DNA of 64,000 bases. It comes from Anaerosomatales bacterium (GTDB taxonomy: Bacteria > Actinomycetota > Coriobacteriia > Anaerosomatales > Anaerosomataceae). The stretch spans positions 1 through 64,000 of the forward strand of contig JASEEU010000005.1 in NCBI GenBank assembly GCA_030019445.1, read 5' to 3'. Within the stretch, counting starts at the first letter, position 1; each line of letters starts with the position of its first letter. Below are positions 11,875 through 21,815 of this stretch, piece by piece. The notes under the pieces are model-generated. The model was not told the origin of the DNA, made no database searches, and was given only the letters and a program-made list of their open reading frames with translations. A program made the translations under genes and the position numbers.

Positions 11875-12921
11875 TCACGGCAGCAGCGTCACCGCGTGGC
11901 AGTTGAGGCACAGATCGTCGTCCGTCTCGACGAGGAACGACGGGTTCGTGGCCTGGTGTGGGAAGCTCAGGAACAGCGGGTTGTCAGCGGCCGGGTCGTC
12001 GCCCGTGTAGTCCGCCGTGTACGTCGACTCGACGTTGCGGGCATCCTCGTGGCACTGCATGCAGAGCGGCGCGCGTCGCGCCTCCACACGGCCGTCCGGC
12101 GACGCATCTGCCGGCGCCATCACGTATCCGGCGTTCGTCTGCCCCATGCCAAGGATATATCCGCCGAGTGCTGCTTCCTCCGACCCCCACGCGCGTGCAG
12201 GTCCTTCAGCGCCGGGAGTGCTCGTGACTTCCCCGTAGCCGAACGAGTAGCTCGACTCCACCGGATGGTTGTTCACGCTCGCTGCCTGCGAGTGCCGCTC
12301 GTCGTGGCATGATGCGCACCACTGCGCGCCGTATACAGGGAACGCGTCCGGCGTGTCGGTGTTGACATCGCTGCGCAGGAGGCAGTCGGACAGCGTCAGC
12401 TGCTGCGAAGCGAAAGCGTACCCGCTGTCCCGGTAGAATGGCGATACCGTCCCGGAGCGATGCACGCTGTGACAGGACGAGCAACTCAGAACCTCGGACA
12501 GCTCGGTCGATCCACCGGGAACGACCGTCGTGGTCTCCACCGTATGGGACGCCACCACCGATCCGCCGCGCGCTTCGATCGCGTGGTACGGACCCACGCC
12601 TCCCGTGCCGTCATGACAGTTGAGGCATGAGGCGGACACCGTGGGGCCGGTCAGGAGCAAGACGCTGTCGCCGGGTGCGGCGTGCACCGTGTGGCACACC
12701 TCGCACTTCTGGGTGGTCTCGGCATAGAAACCGTGCGGCCCCTTGCCCTCCCAATCCTCGGTCCCGCTCACACTATCGGTGGCGTGGCACTGGTTGCACG
12801 TGAACGGACCGTCGTCGGTCGGGTAGGCCAATGCAAGCGCAGGCACGAGCAACGCTCCGATGAGCGTGCCCGTGAAGATACCCGCGGCGATACAGCGGCG
12901 CAGTTGGGAAGAACGGCTCAG
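11875..12921 (-). CDS. Seven-heme c-type cytochrome, secreted
   Basis: About 348 residues. Seven canonical heme-binding motifs: CNQCH, CEVCH, CLNCH, CSSCH, CASCH, CMQCH and CLNCH. Several are followed by H-x-x-H or His-rich stretches that could supply distal ligands. I place the start at a CTG (12921): a GGAGG stands 5 bases upstream, and the product then begins with an excellent signal peptide (basic SRSSQLRR, hydrophobic core, ALA-Y cleavage site). Longer starts, up to the ATG at 13041, would run across a promoter-like sequence and into holA. The protein is probably exported and heme-loaded outside the membrane. It resembles doubled-CXXCH/NapC-NrfH-like multiheme proteins only in general; substrate unknown. 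No close resemblance to the giant cytochrome beyond heme motifs. Confidence 0.85.
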   Translation of the reverse strand: MSRSSQLRRCIAAGIFTGTLIGALLVPALALAYPTDDGPFTCNQCHATDSVSGTEDWEGKGPHGFYAETTQKCEVCHTVHAAPGDSVLLLTGPTVSASCLNCHDGTGGVGPYHAIEARGGSVVASHTVETTTVVPGGSTELSEVLSCSSCHSVHRSGTVSPFYRDSGYAFASQQLTLSDCLLRSDVNTDTPDAFPVYGAQWCASCHDERHSQAASVNNHPVESSYSFGYGEVTSTPGAEGPARAWGSEEAALGGYILGMGQTNAGYVMAPADASPDGRVEARRAPLCMQCHEDARNVESTYTADYTGDDPAADNPLFLSFPHQATNPSFLVETDDDLCLNCHAVTLLP

Positions 12922-12969
12922 AGAGGCCTCCGATACGCCTGGCCTTGTCTCGATAACGGTACCGCAACT

Positions 12970-12999
12970 ACCGTACCAGCGTACAATCACACTGGTCAA
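12970..12999 (-). promoter_or_regulatory. Promoter candidate for the seven-heme cytochrome
   Basis: On the minus strand TTGACC (12994-12999), 18-base spacer, TACGGT (12970-12975). Its position between the holA stop and the proposed CTG start supports the shorter gene model. Confidence 0.55.
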
Positions 13000-13015
13000 T
13001 GACCATTCAGCTCTG

Positions 13016-14011
13016 CTAACCCCTCCCACGAGCACCATCACGCTCGCACGTCTCGATCACCCATCGCTCGAAGAGCAATCGGGGGTCCCCCACCCCGGTC
13101 TTCAATGACGCCTCCAGTTGAGCAGCAGCACGGAGCGCGCCCGTGAGCTCCGCCTCTTCGTATCGTTGCGCCTGTCGCACCTGGTTCTGCACCTGCCACT
13201 CCGCCCCGCGCACGACCTTCATCATCTCGCGGATCGAAAGACCACGGTCCAGCAGCGACCGCACGCTGATGAGCGAGCGCAGATGGCGCAGCGTCATACC
13301 CTGGATCGCGAAGAGCGACTCACCGTCAGCGATGAGCTCCTCAAGCAACCGTAGTGCCGTGGCCGCCTGCCGGGCGCCCAGCGCGTCCAGATACTCGAAG
13401 ATCGAGGCGGTCGCTGTCTGGGCGACGACGGCCTCCACGTCTTCCCTGCCGATCTGCCGACGCTCACCCGCATACGCGATGACCTTCTCGGCCTCGGTGT
13501 CCAGACGCCGCAGGTCCTTCCCGACTGCGCGCACGAGGAACTCGGCTGCCTCCCGATCAAGCTCGCGTCCCTTGGCGCCGAAGTGCTTCACCACCCACGC
13601 CGGGTACTCGCGTGCACGCGGCGCCTCGTACTCCGAGACCCCGCTCAGGGCCTCGATCGCCTTCGCGAGCTTCGACGAGCGGCTGATGGTGGTCGCGACC
13701 AGCACGAGGACGGTAGTCTCCGCGGGATCGAGCGCATACTGAGCAAGCAGCGCCTGACCGTCCGCGCTCATCTTGTCCACATCGCGCACGACGACGAGGC
13801 GGCGGTCGGATGCGAACGGCAGCGTGTTCGCGGCAGCGATCACGGTCGCGGCCTCTGCGGTTGCCCCGTCGAACTGCTCGAAGTTGAAGTCCAGATCCGC
13901 GACCTCGGCCACGCGGGCGCGCAGACGGGCGATCGCCTGCTCCAGGAGCAGCTCCTCCTTGCCCCAGATGAGATAGACGGGCTTGAGACCCGCAAGCGCG
14001 TTCGAAGCCAT
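13016..14011 (-). CDS. holA: DNA polymerase III delta subunit
   Basis: 331 residues from the ATG at 14011 (MASNALAGLKPVYLIWGKEE), with AAGGGAG correctly spaced upstream. The N-terminal VYLIWGKEELLLEQAI is the degenerate AAA+ P-loop region typical of HolA; FEQFDG and LPFASDRRLVVVRDVDK follow, and the C-terminal helical collar-like domain ends in EASLKTGVGDPRLLFERWV. Delta opens the beta clamp within the clamp-loader complex. The start lies inside the nominal 3' end of comEC, which overlaps by 455 bases in another frame. Downstream neighbour order (rpsT, holA, comEC, comEA, leuS) is well known from other bacteria. An upstream ATG at 14083 would add 24 non-conserved residues. Confidence 0.93.
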   Translation of the reverse strand: MASNALAGLKPVYLIWGKEELLLEQAIARLRARVAEVADLDFNFEQFDGATAEAATVIAAANTLPFASDRRLVVVRDVDKMSADGQALLAQYALDPAETTVLVLVATTISRSSKLAKAIEALSGVSEYEAPRAREYPAWVVKHFGAKGRELDREAAEFLVRAVGKDLRRLDTEAEKVIAYAGERRQIGREDVEAVVAQTATASIFEYLDALGARQAATALRLLEELIADGESLFAIQGMTLRHLRSLISVRSLLDRGLSIREMMKVVRGAEWQVQNQVRQAQRYEEAELTGALRAAAQLEASLKTGVGDPRLLFERWVIETCERDGARGRG

Positions 14012-16394
14012 GTTCTCCCTTGATACCCGATGACCCTCTGACCGCGCGCGCCGGTGACGCGCCTCGTCCATTCTCGCACACAACTCGCGCGTCGAGCGTG
14101 TAGCCGCGGGCGCCGATCCGTACCGTCACGTCGCCAAGCTCGTCAGTCCGACAGACACGCGCGCCGAGTGCGCGGAGCGTGGCCATCACCTCCGGCGAGG
14201 GATGGCCGAAGTCGTTGGGTCGCCCGACGCTCACCAGCGCGACCTCAGGGTCCCAGACTCGCGCGGCCGCAGGATCCAGTCCGTTGCGGCTCCCGTGATG
14301 CGGCACCTTGAGCACGTCGATATCGTGCAGCAGTCCCGATGCCGCCAGCTCGGCCTGCACGGGCTGCTCGGCATCGCCGGTAAGCACGGCCGAGAAGCCC
14401 CCCGCGGTCATCTCGAGGACGACGCTCGTGTCGTTGGTGTTCTCGGCAATGCATGTCTCTTCGGGCCAGAGCACGCGCAGCGACGCCTCGCCTAGTCCGA
14501 TGCTCATGCCGCGCACAAGCCGAACCACCCGCGCATCCGGGAAGAGCGTCTGCACCTCCGCTCGCCAGGGGTCCCAGTCTTCCTCGGGTACGGCGGGCAG
14601 ACCCACCCAAGCGACGTCGACGACCCCGGCGACACCGGCGACGCCACCCGTGTGGTCGTCGTGCCGGTGCGTCAGCACGATCCCATCCAGGGTGCGTACA
14701 CCGTGCCGCGCGAGCGCAGCGCGCATCGTCCGCGCGTCAGCGCCGGCATCGACAAGAACGCGCGCGCCGCCGCCGCTCAGTAAGATGGCGTCCGCCTGCC
14801 CGACGTCGAGCATGGTGATGCTGCACGCCCCTCCCGAGGGCGGTCCGATGCCGACGAGCACTGTCAGCGTGACGCCGATGACGGCCAGCCGCCGCGCCGA
14901 CGTCCGGGCTCGCGGCAGCGGCCACCAGCGCCACAATGCCACGGCTGCCGCCACAAGCGCGCTGACCTCGAGCGGACCCGGAGCACCGACGAGCACTGCG
15001 GGCCTGGGCACGCGGCAGAGCGTCTCTGCCAACCACCCCACGCCGTCGAACACCCACCCGGAAATGCGGAGCACGAGGATCCCCGCAGGGCTGCTGAGGC
15101 CTTCCACGATCAAGCCACAGAGCGTGGTCACGAGCGCAGCCGGCACGAGCGGCAGGACGAGGGCGTTGGCCACTGGAGCGACCAGCGACACCATGCCGAA
15201 CGCAGCCGCGGTGACCGGCATCGTCACCGCCTGGGCCACGAGCGTCATCGCGATCACGCGTGCCGCGCCGACAAGGCGACGCGGCGCGGCGGCCTCGACC
15301 CACGCTCCGGCGAGCGGCCCGAACACTATCAAGCCCCCGACCGCGAGGACCGACAGTTGCTGACCGATGGAGAACACGCCCCAGGGGCGGGACAGCGCCA
15401 GCACGCACACGGCAGCGCTGAGCGTGGCGACGCCATCGCGACGGACGCCCACCCAGGACCCGACAGCTCCGACGCCCACCATCGACAGCGCCCGCACCGT
15501 GGAGGCCTGCCCGCCGGTCGCGATCGTGAAGACCGCACCGGCGAGCAGGGCGACCATCCATACGCCTCGAACGCCCACACGACACACGCGAGCAAGCCAC
15601 GCCGCCGCTCCACATACGAGACCCAGGTGCAGTCCCGAGACAGCGAGCACGTGCGAGAGACCGAGCGTCTGAAACCGCCGCTCTACCGCGCTTCCCGCAA
15701 GCTGCCGGCGATCACCGAGCGCGATGCCGCGCACGAGCGCGGATGCAGTCGGACTCAGCGGCGGCAATCGCGCGATCCGCTCGGCACGCCAGCGCAACAC
15801 CACACCGGCGGGCGTGGCGGGATGGCCGTGCGACTCCGCCTTCCACGCGCTCCCGCGAGCCGTCAGGCCCGCGCGCAGCGCTCGCCGGTCGGTGTCCTCG
15901 ACGCCGTACGGCGTGAAGATCGCCGAGAAGCACACGCGCTCCCCGAGCTCAGGCACGACGACGCCGTCGGGCCACCCGAGCGAGACCAGCGCGCCCTCCG
16001 CTGGCCCTTCCGACAGTCGCAGTTTCACTGAAGGACCGAACATGCCGTCCCGCGGATCGGCGATCACCGTTCCGGTCCACTCCCGGGCACCCGCGTCAGC
16101 GAGCCGCTGTCCGTCCGCTGCGATCCGCGCCCCGGCGGCCACCGAGAGGCCGGAGCCGAGCACGACTCCCACCACGAGCAGCGTCACGCACCGCCGCCAT
16201 GCTGGACGCGCCGCGAGCGCCATGCCGGTCACGATGAGTCCCGCGCAGGACTGCGGTGCCCACGACCCTACGCCTGCCCCCGTGCGCGCCGCCCACCACG
16301 CCGCCTCACCTACCACCACCCCCGCCCACAACCCGGCCGCGACCCACGCGAGTCGCGCGATGACGGGCCGCGGCGTGTCGACGACGGCGCTCAT
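13557..16394 (-). CDS. comEC: ComEC/Rec2 DNA-uptake channel protein with long 3' overlap into holA
   Basis: 945 residues as read. The order is normal: an N-terminal membrane/OB-like part (DUF4131), the central Competence domain with many membrane helices (LSHVLAVSGLHLGLVCG), then a metallo-beta-lactamase domain with LVDAGADARTM, LTHRHDDHTGG and VPHHGSRNGL. ComEC forms the inner-membrane channel for single-stranded DNA in transformation. Recognisable ComEC sequence stops near GYTLDARVV (about 14085); the remaining roughly 175 residues are Arg/Gly-rich, and from 14011 onward they are holA read in another frame. The real end may therefore be lost through an indel, or the tail may be tolerated. 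No stop exists in any frame between 14085 and the holA start. Start codon overlaps the comEA stop (ATGA). Confidence 0.9.
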   Translation of the reverse strand: MSAVVDTPRPVIARLAWVAAGLWAGVVVGEAAWWAARTGAGVGSWAPQSCAGLIVTGMALAARPAWRRCVTLLVVGVVLGSGLSVAAGARIAADGQRLADAGAREWTGTVIADPRDGMFGPSVKLRLSEGPAEGALVSLGWPDGVVVPELGERVCFSAIFTPYGVEDTDRRALRAGLTARGSAWKAESHGHPATPAGVVLRWRAERIARLPPLSPTASALVRGIALGDRRQLAGSAVERRFQTLGLSHVLAVSGLHLGLVCGAAAWLARVCRVGVRGVWMVALLAGAVFTIATGGQASTVRALSMVGVGAVGSWVGVRRDGVATLSAAVCVLALSRPWGVFSIGQQLSVLAVGGLIVFGPLAGAWVEAAAPRRLVGAARVIAMTLVAQAVTMPVTAAAFGMVSLVAPVANALVLPLVPAALVTTLCGLIVEGLSSPAGILVLRISGWVFDGVGWLAETLCRVPRPAVLVGAPGPLEVSALVAAAVALWRWWPLPRARTSARRLAVIGVTLTVLVGIGPPSGGACSITMLDVGQADAILLSGGGARVLVDAGADARTMRAALARHGVRTLDGIVLTHRHDDHTGGVAGVAGVVDVAWVGLPAVPEEDWDPWRAEVQTLFPDARVVRLVRGMSIGLGEASLRVLWPEETCIAENTNDTSVVLEMTAGGFSAVLTGDAEQPVQAELAASGLLHDIDVLKVPHHGSRNGLDPAAARVWDPEVALVSVGRPNDFGHPSPEVMATLRALGARVCRTDELGDVTVRIGARGYTLDARVVCENGRGASPARAVRGSSGIKGEHGFERACGSQARLSHLGQGGAAPGAGDRPSARPRGRGRGSGLQLRAVRRGNRRGRDRDRCREHAAVRIRPPPRRRARCGQDERGRSGAACSVCARSRGDYRPRAGRDHHQPLVEAREGDRGPERGLGVRGAACTRVPGVGGEALRRQGTRA

Positions 16395-17080
16395 CCCGCG
16401 GTCGCGGAGTCTCTCAGCGCCTCGATCTTCTTGGCTCCGATCCCGCTCACGCGAGCGAGGTCATCGACCGTCTTGAAGGGCCCGTTCTTCTCCCGGTCGT
16501 CCACGATCTTCGCCGCGGTCGCCGGCCCGATACCGGGCAGCTGTTCGAGCGTGGCCGCATCGGCGGTGTTGATGTCCACGAGCGCCGCCCCGCCCGACGC
16601 TGTCGACGCGCCCGGGCCGCCGCCGTACGGCTCTCCATCGGCCATGCCGGCGTCGACCTCATCTGCCGTCGGGACGTAGAGCCGCTCCCCGTCCGCGACG
16701 ATCCTGGCGAGGTTGAGCGCATCCGGCGCCGCCGAGGCGAGCACGCCTCCGGCGGCCTCGATCGCGTCGTGGACACGCGCGCCGTCGGGAAGCTCGTAGA
16801 CTCCCGGATGCCGCACCGCTCCCGCTACGTGCAGCACGATCAGCGGCACACCGGCGGCGCCCGTCGCTTCCTCGGCCTGGTCGAACTGCGGGAACTCGGC
16901 ATCCTCCCCGCCGCCGAAGACGGCGACCTCATCCGGGGCGCCTGACGACAACGCCGCGAAGGCGACCACCGCGCCGACCGCGATCGCCGCCGCGCCGATG
17001 AGCACGTGTCGGCGGGTCACGCCGGTCAGCCCAAGCCGCCGCATCGCCTCGACGACGGCATCGAGCGCCGTTCGCTCCAC
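16391..17080 (-). CDS. comEA: ComEA DNA-binding competence protein
   Basis: 229 residues. A single membrane anchor at about residues 25-45 (RRHVLIGAAAIAVGAVVAFA), a SLBB domain (VHVAGAVRHPGVYELPDGAR), a Gly/Ala linker, then a helix-hairpin-helix pair (VDINTADAATLEQLPGIGP and FKTVDDLARVSGIGAKKIE). This is the standard ComEA layout of Gram-positive bacteria. The extracytoplasmic HhH domain binds incoming double-stranded DNA and hands it to ComEC. It overlaps comEC by the ATGA tetramer, so translation is likely coupled. Together with PilT further along, it indicates natural competence machinery. Confidence 0.92.
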   Translation of the reverse strand: MERTALDAVVEAMRRLGLTGVTRRHVLIGAAAIAVGAVVAFAALSSGAPDEVAVFGGGEDAEFPQFDQAEEATGAAGVPLIVLHVAGAVRHPGVYELPDGARVHDAIEAAGGVLASAAPDALNLARIVADGERLYVPTADEVDAGMADGEPYGGGPGASTASGGAALVDINTADAATLEQLPGIGPATAAKIVDDREKNGPFKTVDDLARVSGIGAKKIEALRDSATAG

Positions 17081-17135
17081 AGCAACGCCCCCTCCGTGTT
17101 GTCGATGACGGAAGGGGCGTCGGGTACGAGCCTAC

Positions 17136-17155
17136 CGGGCGGGCCTTACCGCCCG
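17136..17155 (-). terminator. Short GC-rich hairpin between leuS and comEA
   Basis: A 7-bp stem (CGGGCGG, 17136-17142, pairing with 17149-17155) with a 6-base loop, just after the leuS stop. No U-run; a weak terminator or attenuator candidate. Confidence 0.35.
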
Positions 17156-17170
17156 CTGAACAGCCACCGA

Positions 17171-19720
<2,550 letters not shown>

Positions 19721-19827
19721 CGACTACCTCCCGTGCTGTCGCGAGCCTGCCTGCGCGCCGAGGCGCGAGTGCACACCATTCTACGGCAGGAGCGGGTGCA
19801 TGGCACGTCAGCCGAGAAGGACGCGCG

Positions 19828-20217
19828 TCACTTCACCGTCACGGTCACCGTGTACTCGTCCTCGGCGGGCACATCCTCCCACGAGCGCGCGTACTCGAGC
19901 TCCAGGCTACCCTCGCCCGGCTCGCTCGCCGCATAGCGGAACTCCTGTATGCCGCCGGCCCCGAGCGCATCGGACTCGGGCGAGAACTCCGGTTCTCCAA
20001 GACGCTCGAGGAAGGCAGGCGTCTCGGCAGCCGTCCATGTGAAGCCGGTGGTGGGGTTCGCCGGAAGCCGCACGACGAGCACCTGCCCGATGCCGAGACG
20101 CACCGAGCCGCCGTCATCCTGGTCGTCGATGATGACCTCCGATGCGGCGGCATCGCAGCCCGCGACTGCCAGCAACGCGGCCACCACGAACGCCGCGACC
20201 ATCACCTTGATGCGCAT
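19828..20217 (-). CDS. Chagasin-type (I42) peptidase inhibitor lipoprotein
   Basis: 129 residues from the ATG at 20217. Signal peptide with lipobox LAVAGC (Cys near residue 21), so a lipid-anchored exported protein. The mature part carries the three loops of the I42 family: NPTTGFTW, GAGGIQEFRY and an RSWE segment in place of the usual RPW. Chagasin-like proteins block papain-family cysteine proteases by inserting these loops into the active site. Here the third loop has Ser instead of Pro, so inhibition may be altered. The gene is monocistronic, between leuS and tRNA-Ala. Its target is unknown; defence against host or competitor cysteine proteases, or control of a self-made protease, are both possible. 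Confidence 0.8.
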   Translation of the reverse strand: MRIKVMVAAFVVAALLAVAGCDAAASEVIIDDQDDGGSVRLGIGQVLVVRLPANPTTGFTWTAAETPAFLERLGEPEFSPESDALGAGGIQEFRYAASEPGEGSLELEYARSWEDVPAEDEYTVTVTVK

Positions 20218-20266
20218 GGTCTCCCCCGCTCCCTCGGCACCACAGAGGAGCATACCCCGAGAAGCG

Positions 20267-20293
20267 CGACGCCCGCCACGAGGGCGGGCGTCG
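20267..20293 (-). terminator. Terminator downstream of tRNA-Ala
   Basis: A perfect 11-bp stem (CGACGCCCGCC at 20267-20277 with 20283-20293) and 5-base loop, 12 bases after the tRNA end. No clear U-run on the minus strand. Confidence 0.65.
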
Positions 20294-20304
20294 TTCGATT
20301 CTGT

Positions 20305-20380
20305 TGGTGGAGCCAAGGGGGATCGAACCCCTGACCTCATGGCTGCCAGCCATGCGCTCTCCCAGCTGAGCTATGGCCCC
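20305..20380 (-). tRNA. tRNA-Ala (anticodon GGC)
   Basis: 76 bases with an encoded CCA end. Acceptor stem GGGGCCA pairs with TGGCTCC and contains the G3-U70 wobble that identifies alanine tRNAs. The anticodon stem CATGG/CCATG encloses loop CTGGCAG, giving GGC. D arm GCTCAGCTGGGAGAGC and T arm AGGGGTTCGATCCCCCT are canonical. It has its own promoter at 20412-20439. Confidence 0.97.
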
Positions 20381-20411
20381 ACTCGCTGGGCGCCCAAAAG
20401 GCGCAACGCAC

Positions 20412-20439
20412 AGTATACCAAGCGCGGGGGGCCGGTCAA
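20412..20439 (-). promoter_or_regulatory. Promoter of tRNA-Ala
   Basis: TTGACC (20434-20439), 16-base spacer, TATACT (20412-20417) with a TGG extended -10 on the minus strand. Expected start is about 25 bases before the mature tRNA. Confidence 0.75.
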
Positions 20440-20448
20440 GCAGCGGAT

Positions 20449-21426
20449 TCAGCGGTCGACGGTGGCGTCCCGGGCGTCCGTCTCGGCGGACACGGCGTCC
20501 TCCTCCACCAGCACGACGGGCGGGCCCTCGATGCTCGGTTCCAGCACGAGCTGGGCCTCCCGGGCCGCGCGTACGCCCGCCAACTCCGCCACGAGCATTC
20601 CCGCGAGGATCAACCCGGCGCCCGCCAGCCCACGCACCCCGAGGACCTCGCCCGCCAGCCAGCCGAACAACCCTCCGAACGCCGGCTCGCTGATGAGGAT
20701 GAGCGCCGTCCGCGTCGGCGAGAGGAAGCGCTGCGCATACGTTTGGATGAGAAAGGCCGCCGCCGAGCCGAGCACGCCCGTGACGAGCAGCGCGACGATG
20801 AGGCTCCCGCCTGTCGGCAGCGGAGCTTGCTCGGCGAAGAGCGAGACGCCGCCGCACAGCACGGCGACCGTCACGAGCTGGACGAGCGTCAGCGCACTGA
20901 CGTCATGTTCGCGTCCGATGCTGCCGAGCACGATCATGTGCGCCGAGTACGCGGCGGCGCAGATAAGGGTCCGGGTGTCTCCCACGTTCCAGCCTCCGCC
21001 TGCAGTGCCGGAGAGGAGCCACAGGCCCGTCACGGCGAAGACGACGCCGGCCATGGTCCACATGCGAGGCACCCGTCGCAGAAGGAATGCCTGCATGAGC
21101 GGCGTGATCACGACGAACATGCCCGTGATGAACGCCGCCTTCGAGGCGCTCGTGTCCTGGAGACCCCACGTCTGGAAGACGTAGCCGGCGGTGAGCATGA
21201 GCCCCGCGAGCACTCCGGCTCCGAGCGTGCGCCGGTTCAGCCGGAAGACCGCCCGCGGGAAGAGGGCGACGAACGCCACGATCGCGACGGCGAAGCGCCA
21301 TCCGAGGAACGCGTAGAGCGGATAGGCTTCGACGGCGTCCTTGACCACGACGAACGTCGCGCCCCACACCATCGCGACGCCGACGAGCGCGATCGACACC
21401 CAGAAGCGCCGGGCGCCATCGGTCAC
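20449..21426 (-). CDS. EamA/DMT-family transporter
   Basis: 325 residues starting with the GTG at 21426, which overlaps the rsfS stop (GTGA). Two EamA repeats of about five helices each can be followed: GVAMVWGATFVVVKDA starts repeat one, and AAYSAHMIVLGSI opens repeat two, with the typical SPTRTALILISEPAFGGLFG near the end. The last roughly 45 residues are acidic and non-membrane. DMT transporters export small metabolites or amino acids; no substrate can be read from sequence. The end lies just before the tRNA-Ala promoter. It is the last gene of the obgE-to-rsfS run, and co-transcription with rsfS is likely from the overlap. Confidence 0.88.
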   Translation of the reverse strand: MTDGARRFWVSIALVGVAMVWGATFVVVKDAVEAYPLYAFLGWRFAVAIVAFVALFPRAVFRLNRRTLGAGVLAGLMLTAGYVFQTWGLQDTSASKAAFITGMFVVITPLMQAFLLRRVPRMWTMAGVVFAVTGLWLLSGTAGGGWNVGDTRTLICAAAYSAHMIVLGSIGREHDVSALTLVQLVTVAVLCGGVSLFAEQAPLPTGGSLIVALLVTGVLGSAAAFLIQTYAQRFLSPTRTALILISEPAFGGLFGWLAGEVLGVRGLAGAGLILAGMLVAELAGVRAAREAQLVLEPSIEGPPVVLVEEDAVSAETDARDATVDR

Positions 21427-21815
21427 GCCTCCGTCGCCTCCCGGTAACTCGGATTCGCGACCTCCGCCGGTAGCGGCACCCGGGGCGCATCGGCCCACAG
21501 GCGCTCGAGCCGGTAGAACTCGCGCTCATCGGGCTGGAAGATGTGCACGACCACATCCGCGAAGTCGAGCAGGATCCAGCGCCCCTCCCGTTCGCCCTCC
21601 CGGCCGATGGGCGCGCGTCCGGCCGCCTTCAGGCGGGCTTCGACCTCATCGGCGATAGTCCTGACCTGGCGGTCGGTGCGGCCGGTGCACAGCACGAAGT
21701 ACTCCGTGATGACGAGCGTGGACGCCACATCCAGGATGATGACGTCCTCGGCCTTCTTCTCGGCAGCCGCGTCCGCCGCCAGCAACGCCAGGTCCTTGGG
21801 GTCCAGCGCGATCAC
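21423..21815 (-). CDS. rsfS: Ribosomal silencing factor RsfS
   Basis: 130 residues. Conserved core IILDVASTLVITEYFVLCTG, the RTDRQVRTIADEVEARLK helix and WILLDFADVVVHIF are the RsfS/Iojap signatures. RsfS binds ribosomal protein L14 and blocks subunit joining when nutrients fall. It overlaps the upstream LytR-like gene by ATGA and the downstream transporter by GTGA. Placement after nadD and yqeK is the usual one. Confidence 0.95.
   Translation of the reverse strand: MIALDPKDLALLAADAAAEKKAEDVIILDVASTLVITEYFVLCTGRTDRQVRTIADEVEARLKAAGRAPIGREGEREGRWILLDFADVVVHIFQPDEREFYRLERLWADAPRVPLPAEVANPSYREATEA

Noticed and set aside
19721-19827. T-box or other leader before leuS
   Set aside because: Too short for a T-box and no specifier-loop or antiterminator pattern is visible.
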